From Apostichopus japonicus (lineage: Eukaryota; Echinodermata; Holothuroidea; Aspidochirotida; Stichopodidae): a stretch of DNA of 64,000 nucleotides. The notes beneath the pieces were generated by a model that was not told the origin of the DNA, did no database searches, and was given only the letters and a program-made list of their open reading frames with translations. A program made the translations under genes and the position numbers. Shown here in pieces: positions 1 to 11,234 of this stretch. Positions within the stretch are counted from its first letter, which is position 1, and the number at the start of each line of letters is the position of its first letter. Where the stretch lies: NCBI RefSeq assembly GCF_037975245.1, contig NC_092577.1, positions 16,940,013-17,004,012 of the forward strand, read 5' to 3'.

Positions 1-946
1 ACTGTGAAAGCATATATGGGATGGTTAAGTTTTTTGGTAACATTTGTTGATGTAAAATATGTTAGATCTTTTAGAAATATAACAGCTTAGTAAAGTTGAG
101 TTTCATAGGGTTTTAGGCATCTAGCATGGTTATCCAACACATAGTAATTATACACTTTACATTATTTCTACATAATACTGCCTGAACGTTGGAAAACTTT
201 CTAAATAACTCGTTGATGAGGTCAACGGTTAGGCACAAACAACTTTAAAAAATGTAGATTTTGTTGGCTATATAATTGCTATGTGAGATTGATATCCATG
301 AAATACCCAGGAATAAAATATCAAGGACAAGGACTTAAAAGTCATGTGTATGTTTTAACTGCTTGATATGTAGCTAATCTTGTCTTTTACCTAAACTTGA
401 GTTTAAATTATTTGCAAGCCCATAGCCAGTGGGGTCATGAAAAAGCCCCCCCCCCCCACACACACACCAACCTGATTATAAAAACAATTAAGAAAAAGAA
501 TAGTACATTTCATTATGCAATGGCTCCTCTGCAAATATATTTTAGCCTACTGTGAAAAGTATTATTGACCTATATATGTGGCTGCATTGCTGCTAATACT
601 GTAATGGTATTCACTTCTATGATTTTCATGTTCTGTTTTGTGTAAGAGAGAAAATTCATATTTTTTTATAAGCTGAAAGTTATTTACAGAAGTCTTAATA
701 CATTTTATCACTTCATTTTGATGTTACAAGTGTGTTATTTTCTTGCACTGAGATCATATGCATCCTTGCCAAAGAACCAATGTTTTTCCTCATGTTGGGT
801 CATATATACCAAAGTCTTAAAATTATTGCAACCTTAATTAACACGCAAGCATATGCAAGTATGGAAGTTATATCAAATTGTTCAAAGGGAAATGTTTTTG
901 ACACTAGTTTGAAACATTCACAGTATACATAAATTATATTATTTAC
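1..946. other. No gene seen; AT-rich non-coding
   Basis: No long open frame, splice-like exon or repeat array is visible. The only landmark is a poly-C tract running into CA dinucleotides at about 447-468. Probably intron or intergenic DNA upstream of the SET-type exon at 3326. Confidence 0.5.
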
Positions 947-1342
947 ACAAGTGTGTGTGTAAAAGTAACACCAAAAGGTGTGGTTATATTACACAACTGT
1001 TTTGCAAAAAAAAGTAACCCCAATAGGTGTGCTAATATTACACAACTGTTTTGCAAAAAAACTACACAACTGTGGGGTAAAACCAGTGCCCTGCTTGACA
1101 TGGGTAAAATTTACACAAAATGGGGTACAAAAGGGAACATGGTCACTGTTGTGCAAATTTTACACAATGCTAGTTTGGTAAAATAATTTACACATTGTGT
1201 GGTAAAATATTACCCCAACAGTAAGGTAAAACTTTGCCAAAGCATTAATGTGTAAAGTTTACACATCTGTTGACCATGTTCCCATTTTACACCATAAAGG
1301 TGTTCCATTTTACCCCATGTTGAGCAATTATTTTTAAGTGTG
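947..1342. repeat. Foldback-like repeat rich in TTACACAA words
   Basis: The stretch repeats short words such as TTACACAA, TTTGCAAAA and GGGTAAAA. Its two halves are partly inverted: GGGAACATGGTCA near 1134 faces TGACCATGTTCCC near 1272, and ACACCAAAAGGTG on the left faces CACCATAAAGGTG on the right. The overlapping reading frames are repeat peptides, not genes. A MITE or foldback element is the best guess; no target duplication was found. Confidence 0.4.
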
Positions 1343-1504
1343 TATAGAGGTGTTATAATTTAAGTAATTGCTGGGGGACCCTCGGCCCGTCCCCTGGCTA
1401 TAGACCACATTGTCACCCCAACCGCGTCTTCATGCCTCGTGAAAAGTGGAAGCAGTGAGTGTGAGTACCGGTAAGCGTAACACAACTTCGTCTTAGGCCA
1501 ATGA
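1343..1504 (+). repeat. Dispersed repeat, copy 1
   Basis: About 160 bp, nearly identical to 28480-28644. Both hold GCTGGGGGACCCT, ACCGCGTCTTCA and GAGTACCGGTAAGCGTAAC, and both end at TTAGGCCAATGA. Copy 1 lacks six bases (TGGTCC) present in copy 2. It directly abuts a LINE tail here but a hAT MITE at the other site. No convincing tRNA A/B boxes were seen, so SINE status is unproven. Confidence 0.6.
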
Positions 1505-1853
1505 TAAAGACTGCCAAATCTCTCGCAATATTTAAGAAAATTTTAAAAACACATCTTTTTAGTTTCTGTACGTGATTTTGTCACTTTTTATATACTGTCA
1601 CTTTTGTATAACTCTATTTTATGTCCTTATCCATCTGTTTTTATTTTATTTTATAGGTTTTGGTCTGTTTTATAGTCTTCTCGTGTTTTAAGATTTTTGT
1701 GTTCGTATTTTTCATACTGTTTCATTTTCGTTTGTGTTTTCTAGACTTTTTATTCCTTTTGATTTCTGTCGTTTTGTTTCTATTTGTTTTAGGTTTTGTA
1801 AAGCGCCTAGAGGCCTTTTGGTATTTGGCGCAATATTAAGAACTTATTTCTTA
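1505..1853 (+). mobile_element. CR1/L2-like LINE 3' end
   Basis: The first 60 bases encode the typical C-terminal peptide of these reverse transcriptases (AKSLAIFKK, then KTHLF and a stop). A T-rich 3' UTR follows, ending with a GCGC...GCGC hairpin (GTAAAGCGCCTAGAGG...TTTGGCGCAATATTAAG). That tail is characteristic of this LINE group in marine animals. Everything upstream is missing (5' truncation). The same tail design occurs at 57445-57625. Confidence 0.65.
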
Positions 1854-2167
1854 TCATTTAGACAACTAGTAACTGAAAACTTTTGCACGAAGAACATTTG
1901 GTCTCCTTTAATGATGACAGCGTTTAGTATGGAATGTCGGATATGTGATGAGTATGTTTTACTATGTATGAATATGCACGTTAATGTGAATAATAATTCG
2001 TCACCCTGTGGCATTAAAATGCACGTTGAGTTATAATTCAGAATACAAGTAGGCGCCAAACAAAGAGTACGGATTGGTCAATGAGGACATCAGTTATATT
2101 AGCCTATTTATTTTTCATCATACCGCTGAGGGTAGGATAGTGTAGCTTCTGCCCTTACCGAAATCCG

Positions 2168-2236
2168 AGATCTGGCTTTATATCTGGTTTAACCTGGCCA
2201 GATCAAGTTTTATCTGGCCATATAAAGCCAGATATA
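2168..2236. repeat. Imperfect hairpin
   Basis: ATCTGGCTTTATAT near 2170 is mirrored by ATATAAAGCCAGAT near 2221, with further CTGG/CCAG pairs between. Such a stem could extrude or be a MITE end. No function can be assigned. Confidence 0.45.
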
Positions 2237-2239
2237 ACT

Positions 2240-3325
2240 GCATACAGAGTCAATCCAGATATGCAGATCAAGTTTTATACAAATCATATTTTAGAGCTGT
2301 TCTATTTACTTTCTACCTATTATTAAATTAAAGAGCTAATTATTTCTTAAGCAGCCGTTCCATTCTGAGAATATTTCTTATAGTAAAATGACCATCTATA
2401 TCACAGTAGTTCCTAATTTAAATTGGTGTGTGCATGGGAGCTGGTATGACTGTGACTTTGTGTACTTGACATAGGAATACACTGTATACCCCCCCCCCCC
2501 CACAGTAGTCTCATTTTATTCACAACATATGGACACTTTATGATTATACCATTTACTTTTGGGGGGGGGGGATTTTTTTCTTTTTGTTTACTGCCAGGTA
2601 CATTGTATTACGGTAGCGCTTCCATAGTATTAGCACATACAGTCTGCTTTATAGATAGTCAAGTTATCTGATTAAAATGTGAAACTCTCAGTACAGTCTA
2701 AAGAAGAAAAGTTGATTTCACTGGAAGCATTGTATCAGACCTTAATTGTTTTGCTTCCTTGTATATCATATTTATTAACGAGGTCACAGCCTCACAGGGT
2801 CAAATGTGTGAATATGCAAATTGTAGAACTGAGAAAATGTAAGTTACATTTTATTGAAACTTGGTAGGATCTTGATGGGTGATAACAGGTACATGATGGT
2901 TATATTAAACTTGGTATCATGCATATTACTATTACAGAACTTGAGAAACCACAGTGGTTATTAACCTTGAACACACGGTTAAGTGCCGATGGCTTTGAGA
3001 TATTGCTGCTCTAGTTGTTTTATCCTATTTATTTTTTCACTTAGTCATAAACTAACTTTTTGTTGTCAAGTTTTGCATTGGATATTTCAGTAATTTTAGT
3101 TGAAGTTACATTTCTTACATTATTTTAGTACTTCTCACTTAAAAGATGAGCTAGCTACTTGGAACTACATGGAGCCAGTATTGGATGACATACGTATAAG
3201 GCTTATTTCAGGTTACGATGTTTAAAGCATCATTTTGCTTCTGCTTTTAACTGCTTTCAAAGTCACTGCATGTTAGTGTTTTTATGATGTTATATGTTTT
3301 GTGATGTTACCTCTTTTTTGTGTAG
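2240..3325. other. Non-coding; poly-C and poly-G tracts
   Basis: No gene recognised. A poly-C tract near 2489 and a poly-G tract near 2561 lie about 70 bases apart and could pair. The last 20 bases form the pyrimidine-rich acceptor of the exon starting at 3326. Confidence 0.5.
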
Positions 3326-3414
3326 GATTACCCCACACCAGGACTGCGTCCATCATGTACAATCAAATTGTGATAAGGAAGGCTTTGAAGTGAGGTACAT
3401 CAATGATACTATTG
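3326..3414 (+). CDS. Exon: start of a SET domain (SET/zinc-finger/recombinase-like gene)
   Basis: The exon is bordered by a T-rich acceptor ending TGTAG and a strong donor G|GTAAGAAG, and is open in one frame. The peptide includes CDKEGFEVRYINDTIG, which matches the stretch just before the first conserved SET motif (INxxIGRGVF) in a family of uncharacterised animal proteins that combine SET, zinc-finger and recombinase-like parts. It ends at phase 1 inside the glycine of that motif, a sensible intron place. The next exon (RGVF...YRGE) could not be found by eye, so the link to the SET C-terminal exon at 30.4 kb is inference from family architecture and order. Confidence 0.55.
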
Positions 3415-4260
3415 GTAAGAAGTAAAAAATACAAAGTTAATGCCTTTTGAGGATATTCTGTGTGATATTGCGTCAATTTTTGCAAATTCAAGTTGGTCAT
3501 AATCTAAAACTCTAACTCTAAAACCAAAAATTTCAGCTTGAAGGTTCGTCAAATTGCTTTAAGCTGACGTTCGAGTACCAGTACATTAAAGGTAGTCTGT
3601 ATTGCCCCTAAATTCTGATATGCTTTAAATGCTAGAAGTTTTTAAAAAGTACCTACCAAGAGGTCTTTACTTTCCAAGTTGTTCTCATTTTCTACATGAA
3701 CACACAAGATGACTGAATATCCCAGTGAGGTAAATTTATCAAGTTTCAAAATCGAAAGTACCTCCATTGACTGTTGCTCAGTGAAGTACTATTATGAAGA
3801 CAAAGCAATTTTCCGTCCTGCCACCTATGGGGAGGTAGGTGGGGATCATGCCCAGTGACCATCTCATATTTTGTTTGAAAAGTGTTAGTGTGTATTACCA
3901 AGGTAATGCACAGTACTGTTTAAACAACTTTATGGAACTTTATGTCATATTCCTCTTCTTAGAAGAGTTGGTCTTGATAACATTACTGTATCATTACAAT
4001 GGTTGTACAGATTGAGGAATGAGGGTGAGCGTGCGGAAAGGAGGGAGCTTATTAAGAACAGAATCATTTACAGAGCACCAACTGTGCGGTAATCTGTGAT
4101 TGTTTCCAATCCGATATGGTACGGGGCTGCGAGGCTGTCCAAGATTGAACACATTGAGTTGCCCCCTGTTGACCTGTCACGGCCGGCCTTCGTTCACAGT
4201 TCCTTGCGGGATAGGCCTTGAATGCAATTTTTGGTTCCTTGCTTTAGCAAAAGGAACCTA
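3415..4260. other. Intron-like, no gene
   Basis: Non-coding sequence after the donor at 3415. No motif recognised. A short imperfect hairpin (AGGTTCC/GGAACCT words) begins near 4225 at the edge of the next repeat family. Confidence 0.4.
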
Positions 4261-4269
4261 TGCAGTCAG

Positions 4270-4312
4270 GTTGGCGTATGTGTGTGTGTATGTATGTGTG
4301 TGTGTGTGTGCA
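4270..4312 (+). repeat. (GT)n / GTAT microsatellite
   Basis: Runs of TGTGTG and TATGTATG. It belongs to the beginning of the dispersed repeat that follows. Confidence 0.7.
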
Positions 4313-4394
4313 TCTGTGACACTTGCTTGGGTACGCTCTATCTCAATAAGGGAATGTTGGATTGAGGCCAAACTTGGACTATAGATCCGCCATA

Positions 4395-5900
4395 TGGAGA
4401 AGGTGTGCCCTATTGTTTCTGGTGCCCACAAAGGTCACCAAAGGTCAGTTATGGTCCAAAAACCGAAAATATTAAAACTGCAATAACTCCCAGTGCCAAT
4501 GTGCGACAAGGTTGATATTTTGGGACAAGTTGTGAACTGGTTAGGGGAGCATTTTCAAACTTAACGGTCATGTGATCCGAGGTCACCAAAGGTCAATTAA
4601 TGACAAAAAACTAGTATTTTTGCAATAACTTGAGAACGAAATGTCTGGTAGGGTTGGGAGTTGCCTCAATGTAATCCAATTGTCGACCCACATCCGGGTG
4701 ACCCTTGACCTCAATTTGACCTCTGGTGACCTTTTCGTGTTTTGGGGATTTTTACAGTTTCGATGTTATTTTCAGATGTCAAAGGTACCTTCTGATCATA
4801 AATGTCATCAGGTTGACCCTGTGTGACCTTTTTGTGGGAAGTTATATGGGGTCAAAGTTTTTCGGTCGGAGTTAGGATGGCTGTACAGACTTTCCGTTTT
4901 GTTTTTTGTAATCAGGAGATTAAACTACATCTGAAATCAAGGTCAAAAGGTCAAAGGTCACATTAGAAAAAATGTGCTTATTTAGGGAGGAAACGAACAA
5001 AAAATAAAATGTCTGGTTTTGATGCTAGATTTGGATATCAAAGGTACCTTCCGATCAAAAATGTCAATGGGCAGACACCCGTGTGACCTTCGTGTGCAAA
5101 GTTATACAAGGTCAAAGTTAATTTTCAGACATTTAATGCAATAAAACCCCCATTGCCAAGATGTGACATGGTTGATATTTTTGGACAAGTTGCAAATGGT
5201 AAAGGGGAATATTTTCAAACTTAACGGTCATGTGATCCGAGGTCACCAAAGGTCAGTTAATGTTAAAAAACTAGTATTTTGGGGGGAGAAAATGGGCAAA
5301 GAAAGAAATGTTTGAAATTTTATAGTTTAATGCTATATTCACGTCACACGGATCAAAAATGTCAATGAGTTGACCCAAGGTGACCTTTGTGGGTTCAGTT
5401 ATATGAGGGCAAAGTTAATCTTCAGACATTTACTGCAATAACTCCCAGTGCCAGGGTGTGTCACGGTTGATATTTTGGGACAAGTTGCAGATGGTATAGG
5501 GGAATATTTTCAAACTTAACGGTCATGTGATCTGAGGTCACCAAAGGTCAATTAATGATAAAAAAGTAGTTTTTTGCAATACCTTGAGAACGAAATGTCC
5601 GTTAGGGTTGGGAGTTGCTTCAATGTAATCCAATTGTCGACCCGCATCTGGGTGACCTTTGACCTCAATTTGACCTCTGGTGACCTTTACTTGTTTTGGG
5701 GATTTTTACAGTTTCGATGCTATTTTCAGATGTCAAAGGTACCTTCTGATCATAAATGTCAATGGGTTGACCCCCGTGTGACCTTTGTGTGTTAAGTTAT
5801 ACAAGGAAAAAAGTTAATTTTCAGACATTTATTGCAGTAACCCTCATTTTTTTAGTTGACAAAGTCCAACATGGCTATGTATTAGGACAAGTTGTGAAAC
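4395..5900 (+). repeat. Degenerate repeats rich in AGGTCA half-sites
   Basis: At least three diverged copies of a unit of several hundred bases, recognised by TTGATATTTTGGGACAAGTTG, AACGGTCATGTGATC and GGTCACCAAAGGTCA. AGGTCA pairs are frequent: DR4 (AGGTCA-CCAA-AGGTCA) at 4432, 4580, 5240 and 5535, an opposite-strand DR4 at 4717-4732, and a DR2+DR1 cluster at 4940-4960. Related pieces lie at 9860-9925 and 20930-21430. Short open frames inside are not genes. Such half-sites are the binding words of nuclear receptors; whether any bind is unknown. Confidence 0.7.
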
Positions 5901-6340
5901 AAATAGGGGCACATTTTTAAAAATAGCATGAGGCTATACTAACATTGATAACAGTTGCAATACCTATGCATATAAACATGGTCAGTAAAAATATTGCCTC
6001 TTGTTACACCTCCAATGAAGTTCCATACTACAGGCCAATATAATACCCCCTCCCCCCTTAAAAGGTACCATACATGTCTTACTCAACTTTCCCACAATCA
6101 TTAATCATACTTTCACAGATGTTTTATACAAACACCTACTGTATCTTGATTGTGTGTACTGGACCAATTTGACCCTTTGATAGGGTATAATGCAGAAGCT
6201 ATTATCATCAATTATAAGGAGTCTAATGATAGATTGCTTGGGTTTTAAATTTGAGTCTGTGTTGAGTGAGAAGATGCTGGTGTCCCTAGTATCAGGGAGT
6301 TCTAACTACCAAATCCCTGGGTGACCTGATTCGGAGTTAG
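5901..6340. other. No gene seen
   Basis: Non-coding, with a poly-C/T patch near 6045. Nothing recognised. Confidence 0.4.
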
Positions 6341-6419
6341 TAAGTTGTACTTACAAAGTAGTATTGAACAACAGGTGATCACTCTGCTGCTAACTTCAGA
6401 AAGAGCCAGACTCAATAAT

Positions 6420-6720
6420 ACTACATTTAAAACACAGCATTCAGCCTACAGGACAGTCTTCTTCAAGTACTTTGTTAATACTTCAATTCAACTTCAACTT
6501 GTTCTGTTTCACTGCAGTAAGGTATGTACCTTTGTTTTGCATTTAATATAAATGTAAATTAATGTAAATTTATTACTGGATACTGGATAAGTTTGGAATG
6601 GAATCAGGATTTGTGAATAAACAAACTTTGAAGTATATCCAGCTAGTCAAGTATGCTAGCATAGTACTATTAGTGTTAAAATCCTTTCATAATAATAGTT
6701 AGGCTTTCAGTTCAAGTATT
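6420..6720 (+). repeat. Segmental duplication, left copy
   Basis: Matches 7590-7840 with moderate divergence (CTTCAACTTGTT, CTGCAGTAAGGTA, CCTTTGTTTT, AAACAAACTTT, TATATCCAGCT). Both copies contain a donor-like CAGTAAG|GTA. They could be duplicated non-coding exons or halves of an old element. No protein is encoded. Confidence 0.5.
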
Positions 6721-6949
6721 CATTTGTAATTTAGTAATTATACAGTGCTGGCAGGAACCAGGGCCAGTATATTCAACCAATTTACAAGTTTTAAGAACTG
6801 TCTAGTCTAGTTTACTAGTAATGTTAGTACTAGGTTAGTCTAGAAGTATGCAACTACCATACTGTTCCATGGAGCATGTAAACAATTCTTTCCCAATTTT
6901 TCATTGAATATAGTTAGGCTTCAAGAACTTTCAATTATGAGTTATGTTC

Positions 6950-7275
6950 AAGAATTGTGTTATTTATGGGTTATTCTGTCTGAAGTTTTGTTTTAATTGA
7001 GACAGATAAAAGAATAAATATGGAAATTAATCCTTTCACTTTGAGATTTCTTTTATAAATTAAGGGTTCGAATTCAATCTGGTGCTATATTTTGCAACTT
7101 AAAGGACTTTACGTTCAAGAATTGTCTTATTTTTTTGGGTTATTAATCTGTCTGGAATTGCGTTTTTAATTGAGACAGATCAAACATACAAAAAATAGCA
7201 ATTAACCCTTTTACTTGGAGAAATTTTTGAGAAATTAAGGGTCATTAGATGCAATCTTGTGCTATATTTTGCAAC
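6950..7275 (+). repeat. Tandem duplication of about 160 bp
   Basis: GTTCAAGAATTGT...GAGACAGAT...AATTAAGGGT...GTGCTATATTTTGCAACT occurs at 6950-7097 and again at 7112-7277. A B-box-like GGTTCGAATTC in the left copy is not preserved in the right one, which argues against a tRNA origin. Confidence 0.6.
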
Positions 7276-7589
7276 TGTAAATGATTGATTGTGTTTTAGA
7301 AATTTTGGTTTGAACACTTTTTTTAACACTCCACATCCCATCTGGGGGGAGGAGGCACAATGTGTCTGGAGAGGGCACATCCACCCCCCATACCCGGCAA
7401 CACATAGGCATAGCACTGCATTCAGGTAGTTCCTCCAACATGAACATTTTGTTCAATTTTACTTTCTTACTCTTAGTAAGACTGTCTTATAGCTATTGAT
7501 TTTGCCTTTTTTGATCAGTGTTGAAAGAAAATTGTAATTGAATTTCATTTTCAGGAATTTATGCTGGTGAATTCAGAAAGTGACACAGA

Positions 7590-7840
7590 CTGATAATACA
7601 GCCTTCAGTACAGTCCACGGGACAATCAACAGTCCACTTAACTTCATTTCAACTTCATGCTTCAACTTGTTTAGGGTCGCTGCAGTAAGGTAATACCTTT
7701 GTTTTACATTTAATATGATAAATGTATTGCTGGATACTTCTAAGTATGTAATGGAATCATGATCAGTTTACTTTTTGAAAAAACAAACTTTAAATTATAT
7801 CCAGCTGGTCAAGTACTATTGCTATAGTATTGATATTACT
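7590..7840 (+). repeat. Segmental duplication, right copy
   Basis: Partner of 6420-6720, about 1.16 kb downstream, again ending in TATATCCAGCTGGTCAAGTA. It carries the same donor-like GCAGTAAG|GTAA. See the left copy. Confidence 0.5.
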
Positions 7841-7909
7841 TGTAAACAGCCTACTCAGTCTAAAGTACTCCTAGCTTTTAATCTATAAGTAGTATGTAGG
7901 TTATATCAA

Positions 7910-8036
7910 GGTGACATCCCTATGTTCCGATGTCTCTATGTTCCGACGTCCCTATGTTACGACGTCCCTATGTTTCGACGTCTCTATAAGTTCCAAATTC
8001 TCTCTGTTCCGACGTCTCTATGTTCTGACAAAAAAG
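7910..8036 (+). repeat. 16-17 bp minisatellite (TATGTTCCGACGTCYC)
   Basis: About seven imperfect copies of a unit containing TATGTTCCGACGTC. An inverted copy (GAACATATAGAGACGTCGG) lies at about 8972-8991, so the minisatellite acts as an inverted terminal repeat of the block between. Confidence 0.7.
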
Positions 8037-8998
8037 AAAATTCAGGGCAATTTTTGTTATCCACAACTTTGGTTGTACCAAGAGAAGTAGTTTTGTAACC
8101 CAAATTTCTGGGGACCAATTTTTTAGGAATACATTTTTTGGGACCAAATTTTTTTTGGGACTCAATTTTTATTTGGACCCCCCATTTTTCAGACCAATTT
8201 CTTTCAAGAATTTGGTCCGAAATCATGTTGGTCCAATAAAATTTGGTCAGAAATCATGTTGGTCCAAAAAAAATTGGTCCGAAATCATGTTGGTCAAAAA
8301 AAGTTGGTCCGAAATCATGTTGTCCAAAAAAAATTTGGTCCGAAAACATGTTGGTCCAAAAAAATTTGGGTACGAAAAAAATTTGGTTTGAAAATTGTTG
8401 GTCAAAAAAAAATTGTAGTGTAAAGAAAATAATTTGGTCCAAAACAATTTTGGTCCGAAAAAATGTCCTGAAACATGTTGGTCAAACAAAATTTTGGTCC
8501 GAAAAAACTGGGTCCGAAAAAATGTTGGTAAAAAAAGGAAAGTCCAAAAATTATTTTGCATTGCCCTCAATTTTTATTTGGACCCCCCATTTTTCAGACC
8601 AATTTCTTTCAAGAATTTGGTCCGAAATCATGTTGGTCCAATAAAATTTGGTCAGAAATCATGTTGGTCCAAAAGAAATTGGTCCGAAATCATGTTGGTC
8701 AAAAAAAGTTGGTCCGAAATCATGTTGTCCAAAAAAAATTTGGTCCGAAAACATGTTGGTCCAAAAAAATTTGGGTACGAAAAAAAATTTGGTTTGAAAA
8801 TTGTTGGTCAAAAAAAAATTGTAGTGTAAAGAAAATAATTTGGTCCAAAACAATTTTGGTCCGAAAAAATGTCCTGAAACATGTTGGTCAAACAAAATTT
8901 TGGTCCGAAAAAACTGGGTCCGAAAAAATGTTGGTAAAAAAAGGAAAGTCCAAAAATTATTTTGCATTGCCGGAACATATAGAGACGTCGGAACTCAA
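8037..8998. mobile_element. Non-autonomous element with inverted minisatellite ends and a 405-bp tandem duplication
   Basis: The block between the inverted GTTCCGACGTCTCTATGTTC-like ends consists of two copies of a 405-bp unit (8161-8565 and 8566-8970), almost identical. Each is built from degenerate TTGGTCCGAAATCATG words. The sequence just inside both ends is also inverted (GGGCAATTTTTGTT versus ATTATTTTGCATTGCC). Overlapping open frames on both strands are repeat artefacts. It looks like a foldback or satellite-like transposon of unknown family. Confidence 0.5.
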
Positions 8999-10190
8999 AG
9001 TCAAGTAGTTAATAAAAAGCAAACATGATAGTTAATACCATTTATCTCAAAATGTTTATGGCTAATCACACAGGAGACATGTATCCAAAGGATACAGGCT
9101 TGTACTCAGGTTGTAGCGTAGCTGCAGGTCTGTACAATTATCAAACAAGTTACTACTATACCTGGTAATCAGTTATCAAAATTCATATATATCCAGCGTC
9201 TCTAACTGGTATAAAAAGGCCTTGGGTGGCTCTAATTATGACCTTAGCTGTTAACAAGGCCACAAATGATCATAATCAATCTCCTCATTTGGTATTAAGT
9301 CAAATTTGAATAAATTCTTTATATCAATTGCACAGTTATCACAAGTTTAAAATGTGGATGTTTGACCCCATGACTTGACTAATGTTATTGTCACCAAAAA
9401 AATCTACTGAGGCAGCATATCATGCAATCTTAAGATTGTTATTGTTAAATCTGCTTCAGCCTTCAGGAAGAGGGGTCGTTTGTCCCCTCAGATTTTTCCC
9501 CTTGCCCTTTCAACCCACTTACCAATCCCACTCAGATCTGGTACTCATTACAATTTCTGTAATCAGGTTTCAAATTGCAATATTTTCAGAGGTTAGATAT
9601 TTTACAGTTGTCCCCATTTGATACATGTTTACACCTCCCAAGAATCTAGTTTGTCTCCCGGTTGCCCCCCCCCCCCAACTCCTTCCTGGCTTACTTAGGC
9701 TGTTGTTGCCACTGGTGAGATACCTCATGCTTTATCCAAACATTGAAGTTGGCTTTTGGACAATTTGCCAACTTTTGTACTTGAGAGGTCAAGCAGCAGT
9801 CTCCACTTCAGATTATTATCAGCAGTGATGAGTGATAGAATGCATGCATGGATGGACATTAAGGTTGGGAGTTAGCTATTGCAATCCAATAGTTGACCTG
9901 CATCTGGGTGACTTTTGACTGGTATTACTTTCTTTGGTTATTTGAATGTTTGTATCAATTTTTGACAGATCACCTATAGTAAATATATGAACATAATTTT
10001 TATGGTGACATTATGAATTTGATACTTAACCACAGACAAGGTAAACATGACTAAATACCAAGCTCCAATAAAAACTTACATCCTTTCCATTGTCCACTTA
10101 ATAATATATATAGGCAATATATATAGCTCCTCCGACATAGCACCTAGACGTTTGACACACACAGGGTACTGATGACATGACTTAACTTCT
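8999..10190. other. Non-coding with small transposon relics
   Basis: No gene. A fragment at 9465-9560 (GTCGTTTGTCCCCTCAGATTTTTCCC) recurs at 10225-10305, where it is preceded by the hAT-like end CAGTGGTGGCGCTACAGGGGG. A piece of the AGGTCA-rich repeat lies at 9860-9925. A poly-C tract is at about 9667. Confidence 0.45.
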
Positions 10191-10310
10191 TTATCCATGG
10201 AAATAGTGAGATACAGTGGTGGCGCTACAGGGGGAGGGGGTCATTTGTCCTCTCAGATTTTTCCCTTGCCCTTTCAACCCCCACTCAGGTCTGGTACTCT
10301 TAAAAATTCT
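10191..10310 (+). mobile_element. hAT-like MITE end fragment
   Basis: CAGTGGTGGCGCTACAGGGGGAGG near 10213 is a typical CAGTGG-type terminus, followed by sequence shared with 9465-9560. No partner end was found. Confidence 0.35.
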
Positions 10311-10659
10311 AAACAATTTTGCTATCCAAATATTCATATATTTTTTTTTTTCATTCTCTTCTAGTTCTTGCTGGACCCACTGATATCTGAACAAGCCATA
10401 CAGCATTGTAAGTATCAACTGTTAAGGTGGATATAATTGATATGTTGTTTACAGGTTTTTAGAATTGTTAACACAATATAAAGAAATTATTGAAAACTAG
10501 TATCTTAAAGTATTATTAAGCACAGTACTGACAATACAAAATTTCTGCAAAACAATACCATATTCAAACCACATATATATACTAGAAAAGCAACCACAAT
10601 ATTGAAGCACAAAATTTACAGGACTACAAATTAAAAATTTCAAAAACATGAGCATAAGA

Positions 10660-11234
10660 AAGGACTAGCAGATACTGAAAAGAAGCATAGGAAGTACTGA
10701 ACAAAGCATAACAAGTACTGTAAAGTACTTGGACAAGCATAAAGGACTGAAATGTACCAAAAACGCACAAGTACTGTAAGATACTGAAGAAAAGTACCAC
10801 AAGTACTGCAAGGTACATAAAAGGCATAACAAAGTTATTGTTGCATGCATAAAAAGTGCAACAAAATACTGAAGGACATATAGAAATTGCTGGAAAGAAC
10901 TAAAAATTGCTGTAAAGCACCGAAAAGAGCGATAAATAGTGAAAGTACTAAAACAGCAAAAAAACGCTACAAATTACTAACAAAGCATAATATCAAGCAC
11001 TGAAAATACTCCTTTAAAATACTCACCAAAACCTGGAAACTCCTCAAAATTAATGCATAAAAAGTGTTGCAAAGTTCTGAGGAACATATAGAAAATGCTA
11101 CAACAAGGTACAAATTGCTGAAAAGAGCTAAATAACATCAACAGTACAAGAACTGCTATAAATTACTAACAAAGCATAATACAAAGCACTGAAAATACTC
11201 CAAATAAAATACTCACCAAAAATATATGTAATAA
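10660..11234 (-). repeat. Degenerate higher-order part of the Helentron-upstream satellite
   Basis: Words such as AGTACTG and GCATAACAAAG repeat at about 20 bp. A larger unit (ACATATAGAAA...AAATTACTAACAAAGCATAATA...ATACTCACCAAAA) occurs at 10850-11030 and 11040-11225, with its end again at 12806-12850. This suggests expansion from both sides around a core array. Confidence 0.6.

Noticed and set aside
953-1186. Short plus-strand frames at about 1 kb
   Set aside because: Made from TTACACAA/TTTGCAAAA repeats, with both frames open and no domain.
7055-7085. tRNA-like B box GGTTCGAATTC
   Set aside because: No A box, cloverleaf or terminator, and the duplicated copy at 7240 does not keep it.
8155-9028. 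Overlapping frames on both strands between 8.1 and 9.0 kb
   Set aside because: They arise from low-complexity TTGGTCC repeats and the 405-bp duplication; frames on opposite strands are equally open.
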